DNA from: Spinellus fusiger
Lineage: Eukaryota; Mucoromycota; Mucoromycetes; Mucorales; Phycomycetaceae
Assembly (NCBI GenBank): GCA_025094145.1
Contig: JALLLS010000006.1
Location: 248,001-312,000 of the forward strand
Direction: 5' to 3'
Length of the DNA: 64,000 nucleotides
Shown here one piece after another: positions 9,397-19,001 of this stretch (its first letter is position 1; every line of letters begins with the position of its first letter). The notes under the pieces are model-generated. The model was not told the origin of the DNA. It ran no database searches and was given only the letters and a program-made list of their open reading frames with translations. The position numbers and the translations under genes are program-made.

Positions 9397-10740
9397 TTTT
9401 GTTTTTGTTTTTAGTTGTGTGAAAAGAAGAAAGACGGGCAAAGAGGTAACGTGTAGGATATAAGTACGCTTCACGTGATAATAGAAGGAAGAACTAAGTT
9501 TTGCACTTGCCAAACTTGTCTATGCCCAGGACTGACTGTCTTTATTCAAGGTCACTAAAATGACGCTATTGAGAAAGACATCCCTATACAATCTCCACTG
9601 TAATCTATTCATTTCAAATGACACTGTAGGAAGAAAAAAAGGTCTCTTGGGCCACTTTTAAGAATCCTTTGTCCTTTTTCTTTAGTGTAGTATATGTGAT
9701 TATAAGTAGAGTGTCAATAGATCATCTTTTAATCATTAGAGCCTAAACACCCACAAGACATACATCCATAGGAGTGATTTGTTTTGGGTGTGTCTCTTGT
9801 TGAACTCTGTACAGGATGATCGTCATATGATATATATATTTTTATTAGACAGTCCATCATGAGATAGATTTTCGCCACGATAACAATTAGCTTGGGCATA
9901 CCATGGTCTTTATTATTTCCTTTCTTGAATAATATCTATGCGTAGTACTGTGCCGTGCTATGCTGTGTGATTTTATTCTTTATAGTAGATTGAAGGTCTA
10001 GGGTTATGATCAAAGAAAAGGGTATTTTGAAGTCATAGACTATGGTAGAACTGTGCTTGTCAGTTTATAAGCAATTATTACACTAGAAATTACATATAAG
10101 TTTATATAAAGTAAACAACAGAGAAAGTAGCTGTTTACCAATGCCATTAAAAATGGTACTTAAGTTTACTTTTTTTTTTAATTTTATTATTATTTTGATC
10201 TTTGTCTGTTTTCAAGGGTTGTTTTTTAAACCCCCATTTTTGGCTTTATCTTTATCACTTTTGCTGTCAGCATTGGTCAGTATTTCATAGACTTTCTTTA
10301 CTTTTTTAAGAAGATATTATTTGCTATGTTTATTTTGAGTTTAATTAGGCATTTGTAATTTATTAAATAAAAATGCTTCATTACTGAATTCAATCAATAG
10401 GTCCACTGCATGGAGTCAGGATATTTAATATATTGTTATTGTTATTGTTATTGTTATATCTGTAAACTCTTTTCATTATTTACAAATTCTTAGGTCTGTA
10501 TCACTTGTATTTATGAAACTATTATAGTATAAGGATAAAATATACAATATGAAGTAGGCAACTGGACTCATATCACTTGCCTTCCTGTAGGAAACCACTG
10601 GGAACAGGTAGGCAAATAGTATTAAGTGTTGTGCATAGAAGACAGAAGATATCATAATAAGGATTTTATTAAGACAATTGGATAAGTATTTATACTGAGG
10701 TTTCTATGGTATTATCCAATTTCTAAATGATAGACATAGT
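9397..10740. other. AT-rich intergenic stretch
   Basis: No supported gene is present. The first 150 bases are the upstream region of the GPC1-like gene. Beyond that the sequence is AT-rich with simple runs, for example TTATTG repeats near 10433-10455. I see no transposase motif and no structural RNA here. Confidence 0.5.
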
Positions 10741-10748
10741 CACCAAAA

Positions 10749-11900
10749 TCATCCAAAAAATTCAAGTGCTTTTGGGAGCTGCTCAACCTTTTTATCAAAG
10801 CTAGTCTTGAGGCCAAGGGCTCCCTCAAGCCACAACTCGTAGGCAGGGTTTTCTTTAACAAACTTCATACTCTAAAGGTAAATTATCCTGCCTATTCAAA
10901 ACGCTTAATTATCATATCAAGTTCTTATAATGTAGTAGCTTAAGATTTGTATTGCCTATCTGAAGCATATACAAAAACCAATTTCAGTTTAGAGAAGACC
11001 TTCTCGGACCCAAGGTAGAATTCATCTGCTACTGTTTTCAGCATTGCCAAAACACCAAAAAGACCCTTGTGGTAGTCAAAGGAGGATTTGACCCCATCAT
11101 CACTTCTAAAGTGGGATGATGTCTCGAGGAGAAGGACCTCTATTTGTTTTAATTTATGAAGCTTAATGAGGTCATCCGCTTTATAGATGCTGGCTTTGTT
11201 GTTGTCTGCAAACTGGTTCTTCATTGCTATAAGCAGGGTTTCCCCCACTTTAAAGCCTGAATCAGAGCCTGTTTCTTTGGCGACTGCTTTCAGAAATGGA
11301 TAGACTAACATGTCATTGAAAGTTGCTTCTCTGTCGTCAAGATCTTGATGGTTAGAATATACATTAAAGCTATGATCTCATGTTAGCAAAGAAACTTATA
11401 TTCAAATCTTCATGTAACAAGAACGATCCTTGTTATGCTCTAAAGATGTCTTCTAGAAAATCAAATATGGCCTTATCTTCGTATGGAACATCTTTCATGG
11501 TCTTTTTATAGTCCTTCAAAGAAACCTATTTTGTAGAATAATAGTTAGTGAAGTGACCGTGGTATGCTATGTATATTTCACTTTACACTATCAACCACCA
11601 TATTTAGATAACCAACAGTGATGTCAGGAAGAGCAAACTTTGTATCCTTCTTCTCTAAGTGCCTCAGATAGACTTCCCTATTTAAATATGGTTCCCAGGA
11701 GACACCACGGCCAACTCGAATGACATTGTGAGACTCTGGGCTAGTAGTTGTTTGATATTTGTCAGTATTTGATGAGCTTCTTTGGAGAATTTTTTTTACC
11801 TAAAGGATGGAATTTCTTGATGTTATTTTTATTTCTCAAGAAAGCAATCCAATCTTTCCAAATACTATGAGCCTATAGAAGAACATTGAGTGATATTGAA
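10749..11900 (-). pseudogene. Hypothetical multi-exon gene, probably a decayed repeated-family member
   Basis: Several minus-strand coding pieces can be read in order: 'SPESHNVIRVGRGVSWEP' then 'LPDITVGYLNMVVDSVK' (about 11600-11740), 'KDYKKTMKDVPYEDKAIFDF' (about 11440-11515), a 123-residue block from 'DREATFNDMLVYPFLKAVA' to 'FVYASDRQ' (about 10940-11340), and a last exon 'SMKFVKENPAYELWLEG' ending at 10749. The joins cannot all be made with clean splice sites, so the gene may be broken. I do not recognise a named domain. Confidence 0.4.
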
Positions 11901-12680
11901 CTGAGGTTGGTCATTATACATACAGTCACACCCAATTGAATTTAATATTTGCCTAAATCTTAATAAAATAATACTTATTTTTTGTATAAAACTCTTATTT
12001 TTCTAGATATTATTAAACCAACACAAAATTTCAGCTAGATATTAAGAAACTCACGTTCGTGGAGAATAGGACAAGGCAAAAGATAGAGTATGGTGCATTT
12101 ATTGCCTGTTTAAGGCTGGATTAAAATTGACTAGCATCTCAACTATGTTTGCGATGAAAAAGCCCACAGTTCAAAATACTATCAAAAACATCAAACAATG
12201 TGGGTCACTATTGCGTTTAAAGAGTCATGGACAACCTAAAAATAAAATAAAACCAGTGAGAGGGACCTTAAACACCTGGAAAAGGTCATTAGAAAGGACC
12301 CATTTGCCTCATACAATCAGCTGAAATTAGAAATCTTGAAGATTCAGTTTGATGTATGTAGAGACACTATTATCAGCTACTACAATCAGCTAGGGTTCGG
12401 ATCATTTTCTGTAGACCACAAGCCAGCTTTAACTGTAAAACACAAGGAGAAACGGCTTCGTTGGGCTAAGGAGCATGTCAATTGGACGAACGACCAATGG
12501 AAAGGCGTCATCTGGTCTGATAAGTCCAGGTACACTGTCAAAGGGAACGATAGAGGTGCCTGTGTCATAAGACAGTTTAGAGAACTTTATGATCCTAATC
12601 ATAGTGTTCCAACAACGAAGTTTGGTGGTGGTGGGGTCATGCTTTGGAGCTGTTTTTGGGCGGGCGGATTTGGCCCACTA

Positions 12681-13293
12681 CAGTTCAAAGTATTTTTATT
12701 TTTGGGTGTTGGTTGCTATTCGCGCATTGGACATTTTAGCCACCCTATGAGATCGTTTGAAAAAAAAAGAATAAACATTGAAACACTTCAAATACATAAG
12801 TGAAAAAAAGAATGCAAATGAATGGGAAACAGAAGGACAGAGAAATACAAAACCTCAGATGAGGGAAAAATAATGAAAAAACGAGAAATGATGGTAAAAT
12901 GAGAATTATGAATAGACATCCAAAAGGCCATAAAGTCAGCAAGGAAACCAGGACACCAAAAAGATAACCGTCATCCTGTGGCGATTCGAAATCCAACGAG
13001 GGATACTTAGAGCAACTCGGACAATCCTGAGGACACAAATAAAGCAACTACACTAGCAGCTTCTGGCTTTGCTAAACGGGTTAAGAATGGGTGGTAGAGG
13101 AGAGATCAGAGGAGAAGTGAGGATACAGCGTCTGTTGCTGCAGGAGTCTTTGCACTCTATGGCGGCGTTGGCGTTCCCGCTCAACACACCCATCAGCAGC
13201 CTCAATGAGCAAGCTACCAGCTGATGGCTCTACCTTAAAGTCTCGAGTAGACGTGGCTCAATCAATGGCTTGCAGCAGTATTAACAAACTGGG
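12681..13293 (+). repeat. Left 613-bp arm of the fold-back element
   Basis: This is the inverted partner of 14695-15307, with the same length and near-identity. A 100-codon open frame on the minus strand (12745-13047) has an identical twin on the plus strand of the other arm (14941-15243). Its hydrophobic, Phe-rich composition and lack of any motif suggest it is not a gene. Confidence 0.9.
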
Positions 13294-13306
13294 ATTTGGC
13301 CCACTA

Positions 13307-14665
13307 CAGTGGCTCCTAACAAAACAATGGATTTTTTTCATACCCCGGTATAATTCTGCAATAGGAAATATTTATTCTTTGTAATAAAAACATACATTAA
13401 ACACACAGTAGAGACTTGAAAACTGGATGAAGTATAAAGAAGGTCAACAGGATAATAAATACAGATTTATTGGGTGGAAACCTTTAATATTTGGTGCTTA
13501 CACCCGTGGCCTCAATGACAGCCCTACATCTCCGCCCCATGCTGGCAATGAGGGTATCTGTGGTGTCCTTGGGAATATTCTCCCATTCTTCAACAGAAAC
13601 ACCTCCAAATTCTGAAGGGAGCTTGCTGGGGTCATTCTCTTTCTTATTGCTCTGTCAAGCACCTCCCAAAGATGCTCTATTGGGTTCAGGTCGGGGCTTT
13701 GTGAGGGTCACCCCTTCATAGTGGCAATGCTCTCATTTGCCTTCCACAACCTGGACTCTTTGATTTTATGACAGCTAGTATTGTCCTTTTGAAGAACGTA
13801 ACATAACACTGGATTCAGTACCATGAGTTGAGCCAGCTCAGGGCAGTATTTATTCTTCAAGATCTCAATGTATCCTCTACTGTCTATACTGCCCTTCACA
13901 GGCACCAACCTTCCAACACCTTCACTAGAGAAGGAATCCCACACCATCACGCTACCACCACCAAACTTCATGGTGGGCTTGATGTTCTTTGGGAGCAGTC
14001 CCTCCTTCTTTCTTTGCGCCACTCTGTTGCAGTTGTTGGTTCTCATCAGTTAGTACTTTGACTCATTGGACCAGATGACTGTCTTCCAGCCTTCTTCTGT
14101 CCAGTGAAGATGAGCCTTAGCCCAAGCAAGTCTCAACTTCTTGTGTTTAGTAGTGAGAGAGGTTTTCTTAACTACCCTTCAAGAAAACAGGCCAGGCTTC
14201 TTCATCAATTTTCTAAAAGTGCTCATGCACACTTTGGTGGTCATCTGCTTGCGAAGCTGATCCATTGTCTGGAATGAATCTCTTGCCACTTTGCGACTGA
14301 TCTCTCTCTCGTCCCTCTCCTTCAGAATGGGCTTGCGCCCAATGCTCTTCTTGGCCTTGAAACAGCCAGTTTCCTTATATCTCTTTACGATGAGGGAAAC
14401 AGACTGCTTACTAACTCCAAACCTAGCAGAAATGGCAGCCTTGCTGGTCCCATTTATGGTGGCCTCTTGAGCAATGAGGCATCGGGTGAAATCATCGATA
14501 TTTTTCTTTCTGTTCCCAAGAGGTCTCATGGGTTGTTCGGTGGTGTTAGATGGGGTATACATTATGATGGAAAATTGATAAATGAAGAATGTTGAATAAA
14601 AAAAAAATTAAGGGTAAAATTATGGTCTGAATTTGAAATATCCATTATTTTGTTAGGAGCCACTG
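13307..14665 (-). mobile_element. Tc1-like element inside the loop of the fold-back element
   Basis: Inverted ends CAGTGGCTCCTAACAAAA (13307) and its reverse complement ending at 14665 are flanked by TA on both sides. The transposase lies on the minus strand. The N-terminal part is intact from 14562 to 14179 ('NRKKNIDDFTRCLIAQEATI', helix-turn-helix 'ISARFGVSKQSVSLIVKRYK', then 'GRKPILKERDEREISRKVA'). It continues after a TGA as 'RVVKKTSLTTKHKKLRLAWA', 'TVIWSNESKY', a TAA, 'MKFGGGSVMVWDSFSSEGVG', and a late frame change before 'SPDLNPIEHLW'. At least two stops and one frameshift make it inactive, yet the reading is otherwise well kept, so it is relatively young. Confidence 0.85.
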
Positions 14666-14694
14666 TAGTCTTTGTTGAATGGCGAGACCTTTGG

Positions 14695-15307
14695 CCCAGT
14701 TTGTTAATACTGCTGCAAGCCATTGATCGAGCCACGTCTACTCGAGACTTTAAGGTAGAGCCATCAGCTGGTAGCTTGCTCATTGAGGCTGCTGATGGGT
14801 GTGTTGAGCGGGAACGCCAACGCCGCCATAGAGTGCAAAGACTCCTGCAGCAACAGACGCTGTATCCTCACTTCTCCTCTGATCTCTCCTCTACCACCCA
14901 TTCTTAACCCGTTTAGCAAAGCCAGAAGCTGCTAGTGTAGTTGCTTTATTTGTGTCCTCAGGATTGTCCGAGTTGCTCTAAGTATCCCTCGTTGGATTTC
15001 GAATCGCCACAGGATGACGGTTATCTTTTTGGTGTCCTGGTTTCCTTGCTGACTTTATGGCCTTTTGGATGTCTATTCATAATTCTCATTTTACCATCAT
15101 TTCTCGTTTTTTCATTATTTTTCCCTCATCTGAGGTTTTGTATTTCTCTGTCCTTCTGTTTCCCATTCATTTGCATTCTTTTTTTCACTTATGTATTTGA
15201 AGTGTTTCAATGTTTATTCTTTTTTTTTCAAACGATCTCATAGGGTGGCTAAAATGTCCAATGCGCGAATAGCAACCAACACCCAAAAATAAAAATACTT
15301 TGAACTG
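14695..15307 (-). repeat. Right 613-bp arm of the fold-back element
   Basis: This is the reverse complement of 12681-13293 with one mismatch seen by eye. Diverged, shorter relatives of this arm lie at 847-1045, 2366-2806, 18137-18222 and 28103-28198, so the family has moved more than once in this genome. Confidence 0.9.
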
Positions 15308-15983
15308 TAGTCTTTGTTGATAGCACTGTAAACCAAGATGAATATATCAAGATTTTGGCTGGTGAGTTCCATCTTTGGTTCATGGAATTGCATCAGAAAG
15401 AGGATAGGGAGTTTCTGTTACAAGAAGATGGTGCTAGCTGTCATACTGGGGTCTATGCCAGATGGTGGAAAGAGATGCATCAAATTAAGAGCTTTGAGTA
15501 CTGGCCCGTATAAAGCCCTGAATTGAACTCAATTGAACATGCCTGATACGCTTTAAAAATATGAATTGAAGAAAGAAGGGTATCTATCACTAACGTTGAA
15601 AGTTTGAAGGCTCTAATCGCAGAGGAGTGGAAGAGGGTTGGTGTTGAACTTGTACAACGATTAGTTCTGAGTATGACAGATAGATGTTAAGCTCTAATTG
15701 ATACCATAAAAAGCCATACAAAATATTAACTATAATATTATTATTATTATTATTATTATTCTATAATTAAATATGTTGAACCTTAGTATAATCAATTTTG
15801 AAGCTTCTAGATCAAATGTAAAGTGTTTCATTTGATGTTAAAATTGCTCTATTTATTTTGTCCTGATATTTATTTTCAAAAGTATTAAATCGGGTGTGTC
15901 AATATAAAGTCCCAGTTATCTGCACAGTTTTCATGGAAATAATTCTTTGATCCTTCTGTTTCAGGCATATGGAAGGTGTTGTA

Positions 15984-16660
15984 CAGTCACACAAAATTAG
16001 AAAGGGTACGACCCCATAACTTATACAATTTTAAACATGATTTTTCTTCTTCTTTTTACCACAGAATCACATTCAATTAAACAATCTCAAATTTCAAACG
16101 CAGAATCCTCAACTAGAAACTCAAGAGTTTATGAATAAGCTTGAAGAAAGAGAGTAATAGGGTGTTTATTGGTTTAAAAAAGAAAAGTACTCCATGGGTA
16201 GCATTTCAAAAATCATTGGCATTAGCAAGTCTACTGTCCAAAAGATCATTAGTAGAATCAAGACTACTGGTACACCTCTACCAAGACCTAGTTATATTGC
16301 ACCAAAAAAACTAAACGAGAGAGATCTCAGACGACTTGAGGCCATTCTAAGAGGCAACCCATTTGCCTCCTATAACTACATAAATTTATAACTTATTGAA
16401 CATCTCTGGAGCTGTCTTGATAAGCTTATTAATAAAAAGAGAGCCGGTATAAAGAATATTGATGATCTCAAGATAGCTTTAGAAGAAGCTTGGGGAGATA
16501 TCCACGTTGATCTTATCGAACGTTTAGTTGGCTCAATAAAGGATCGCTGTCAGGCAGTTATTGATGCCAAAGGTGGCTCAATAAAATATTAAATAAAAAC
16601 TTTCTTTATATACATTACTATAAACAATATGTTAAACTAACTTTTTGTTGAATTTGAGGT
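15984..16660 (+). mobile_element. Internally deleted Tc1-like element
   Basis: A likely left end, CAGTCACACAAAATTAG, follows TA at 15982-15983 and resembles the end of the element at 11923. The transposase N-terminus (16194-16388, 'SKIIGISKSTVQKIISRIKT', 'LNERDLRRLEAILRGNPFAS') runs directly into the C-terminus ('LIEHLWSCLDKLINKK', then 'HVDLIERLVGSIKDRCQ' to about 16591). The whole catalytic middle is absent. I could not define the right end clearly. Confidence 0.65.
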
Positions 16661-16785
16661 CATTAGTATGTGTTTTGAGGCCGTAGCCTATTGATGCATA
16701 AAGCATGTTCTTTCTCAGGATTTCAAAAAATGAAAATCGTACTCTTTCTAATGTTGTGTGACTGTATGTATTTTTGGAACTCATA

Positions 16786-18081
16786 CACTATTTCGGAAAG
16801 TATTCGCACAACCTCAGAGAAGAAATGCCCACTTATTTTTATTTTTCGCACAGTTTATATTTTACCTTTTGCACAATCTCATAAAAAATTGCATAATTTT
16901 CGAAATATTAATTCTTCAACAATGAGCTTACAAATTTACTATGAAGATGGACACAGAGATGCTATCGACGAATTGAACAATAAAATCATACTGATGGATG
17001 TAGATAAAGCAGCTAAGCAATTGGGTATTGCTTATCGAACTGCATATGACTGGCTTGAAAGAGATCAAGAACAAATCATGCAAAATATGAATGATCTCGA
17101 AATTAAGCTTGTAGAGACCCAAAAATAGGCCGACTAGCATTATTAAATGAAGATCATAAGAAATATTTTTCTGAATTTTTTTTTGGACTACCCCTCTGCA
17201 AAATCAGACCAGGCAATGGACAGTCTCACTGAAGAGTTCAAAGACTTAAAGGTTGTAAAGACAACGGTCTATAACCTTATGAAAGAAAAGTGTGCTTTAT
17301 CATTTAAGAAAGCACACCTTTATTCAAAGGAAAGAAGATCACCTGATAGTATCGAGAAAAGACCTGACTAAGTTATCAGATGGAACCAAGCAGACATGGA
17401 TTACAATAGTAATTGTTTGTTTATTGATGAGTCATCTTTCCCTATTAGTTTGAAAAGAACCAGAGCAGAGGTTGTTCAGCTCACAACAAGAGCAAAAACA
17501 ACAACAATTCTGGGAGTTATATCTCCTCATGGCATTATTAATGTCAAAGTAAGAGTACCTTATGCTTTTTCATAAAAGAAAAGAAAAGCAAACGGAGCAA
17601 CCAAAATGCAGAAAACTACTGAAACAGTCACTGGTCATTACTTTAACCTTATTGCAAGTACTTTGGATATTTTGGATCTTTACGATAAATTTATAGGACA
17701 CTATGTAATATTGAATAATGTACCTATACATACAGCCAAAAATATTAGCAGACTTATTGAACGTCATGGCTATGGATGTGTATATCTTCCACCATACTCT
17801 CCTGAGCTTAATCCCATCGAGCAATTTTAGTTTGTTGTGAAGAGTAAACTTAAGAGAGAAAAGATCTTGGATAGTGAGAAGTTAAACATGAGAATCACGG
17901 AAGCATATAGCGATGTTCTTATCAGTGATCTCAAGGGATTTTGTTATTACTCTTCTTTGAAATTTGAAATGTGTTCAAGTAGAAATACCCCTTAATAAAT
18001 TTCGTATACTTTGTGCAAAAAGTAAAATATAAAGTATGTATTTTTTTTCTGAGGCTGTGGGAATACTTTCCAAAAATAGTG
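16786..18081 (+). mobile_element. IS630/Tc1-type element with about 70-bp inverted ends
   Basis: The left end CACTATTTCGGAAAGTATT (16786, after TA) matches the reverse complement of the right end (18081, before TA) over about 70 bases with some mismatches. Inside are transposase pieces on the plus strand: 'DKAAKQLGIAYRTAYDWLER' (helix-turn-helix), 'VVKTTVYNLMKEKCALSFKK', 'CLFIDESSFPIS' (first catalytic Asp in a DES motif), 'GHYVILNNVPIHTA' (second motif, Asn where Asp is usual) and 'YLPPYSPELNPIEQF' (third motif). Stops (for example after 'IEKRPD' and 'NPIEQF') make it non-functional. Confidence 0.8.
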
Positions 18082-18136
18082 TAGTTTCTAATTACTGTAG
18101 GAAAATGATTATATTCTTGGTATCTTGTACTCTTAA

Positions 18137-18222
18137 AGTTCTCATAGGGTGTCTAAAATGCCCAATGCGCGAATAGCAACTAACGTCCAAAAATAAAAAC
18201 AAAATACTTTAAACTGTACTCT
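18137..18222 (+). repeat. Terminal fragment of a fold-back element arm
   Basis: 'TCTCATAGGGTGTCTAAAAT', 'CCCAATGCGCGAATAGCAAC' and the terminal 'TACTTTAAACTGTA' match the outer end of the right arm (15235-15309) with substitutions. Only this end is left. Confidence 0.65.
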
Positions 18223-19001
18223 TGTTAGATATTATTACTCTGGGAGGCCGTACTCTGTGTCCTGTTTACTTACAGTCTTCATATATTATCTCATAAGAGG
18301 CTTCTATGTCTCATCAACCTATAATATTCCAAATTTATTCAACTCTTCCCTTTTTATTATATTTTGGGTATTTCTATATGTATATCAATAGTGATTTTGT
18401 AATAATTGGCACTGTGATAATAGAAACTACTAGTGAAATGAAAGTGTAGACAATCGGTCGCTAGTAGGGTAGCAGGTCTTAAGAGTAACAGTAACGCAAA
18501 AATGTGGTAGGACAAGGGGGACGGTACACAACGACAGATTTAGATGCTTTAGGCATTTGTTCTTTATCTATTAACTTCTTTATGCAAACGGCTGCTTCTC
18601 AGACAGCTCAACAATACTTAACAAGCAAAAAACTAACTTCTTTATTATTCCTTCAGAAATAAGAGTTTTTTATACCTTTTTCACAGTTAATATTAGCCAT
18701 CTAATATAATTGGTCTTCTATACTCTTGGAATTCTCTTGATAGACAACATATGCGCTATCCTAAAGATGTCTCAGCTTTATTACAATTTGTTAAGCCTGT
18801 TGGAGGTATCCAAGAGTCCGATGCATGATTTAGATTCAGTGTCCGCCATTTAAAATATTTTAAACCATCAATGCAGAAAGCCTATAAAAACCCTTGTTTA
18901 AGTGTTGGATATAATATATATCTTTACTCAATTACAAGGTTGGTAATTCAACTATTCTATACTATGGATTATCTATACTACACTTGCTAATTATTTGAAC
19001 A
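18223..19001. other. AT-rich upstream region of the NRPS-like gene
   Basis: I find no convincing coding sequence or element. The stretch is AT-rich with frequent stops on both strands. It presumably includes the promoter of the gene starting at 19002, but no clear motif stands out. Confidence 0.4.

Larger units (their letters stand above)
12681..15307. mobile_element. Fold-back element with 613-bp inverted arms, itself interrupted by a Tc1
   Basis: The element starts CAGTTCAAAGTATTT at 12681 after TA (12679-12680) and ends with the exact reverse complement at 15307 before TA (15308-15309). Both arms are 613 bp (12681-13293 and 14695-15307). By eye I found one mismatch between them: in the inner part, GGCTCAATC on the left versus GGCTCGATC in the reverse complement of the right. 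The short loop is split by a Tc1 element. Without the Tc1 the element is about 1.27 kb. No plausible protein gene lies in the arms, so it must depend on a transposase made elsewhere. TA duplication points to Tc1/mariner-type mobilisation. Confidence 0.85.
11923..15903 (+). mobile_element. Degenerate Tc1-like element split by a nested insertion
   Basis: Outer ends CAGTCACACCC (11923, after TA) and its diverged reverse complement near 15903 bound a Tc1-like element. Its transposase runs on the plus strand in two halves: about 12090-12680 (helix-turn-helix, then 'EKRLRWAKEHVNWTNDQW', 'IWSDKSRY', 'TTKFGGGGVMLWSCFWAGGF') and 15308-15690 ('VFVDSTVNQDEYIKIL', 'LLQEDGASCHTG', 'SPELNSIEHA'). Removing 12681-15307 plus one TA restores the frame across 'GFGPL' and 'VFVDS'. 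In-frame stops in the second half, and Lys in place of the usual catalytic-region Glu in 'SDKSRY', show it was already decayed or has decayed since. Confidence 0.8.

Noticed and set aside
9397..9513. Longer start for the GPC1-like protein (MASAKLSSSFYYH...)
   Set aside because: The extra 39 codons do not resemble the family N-terminus, and an ATG in a good context follows at 9396.
12745..13047. 100-codon open frame in the fold-back arm, identical in both arms
   Set aside because: The identity follows from the inverted repeat. Composition is hydrophobic and low-complexity, and the diverged third copy at 2.4 kb does not keep the frame.
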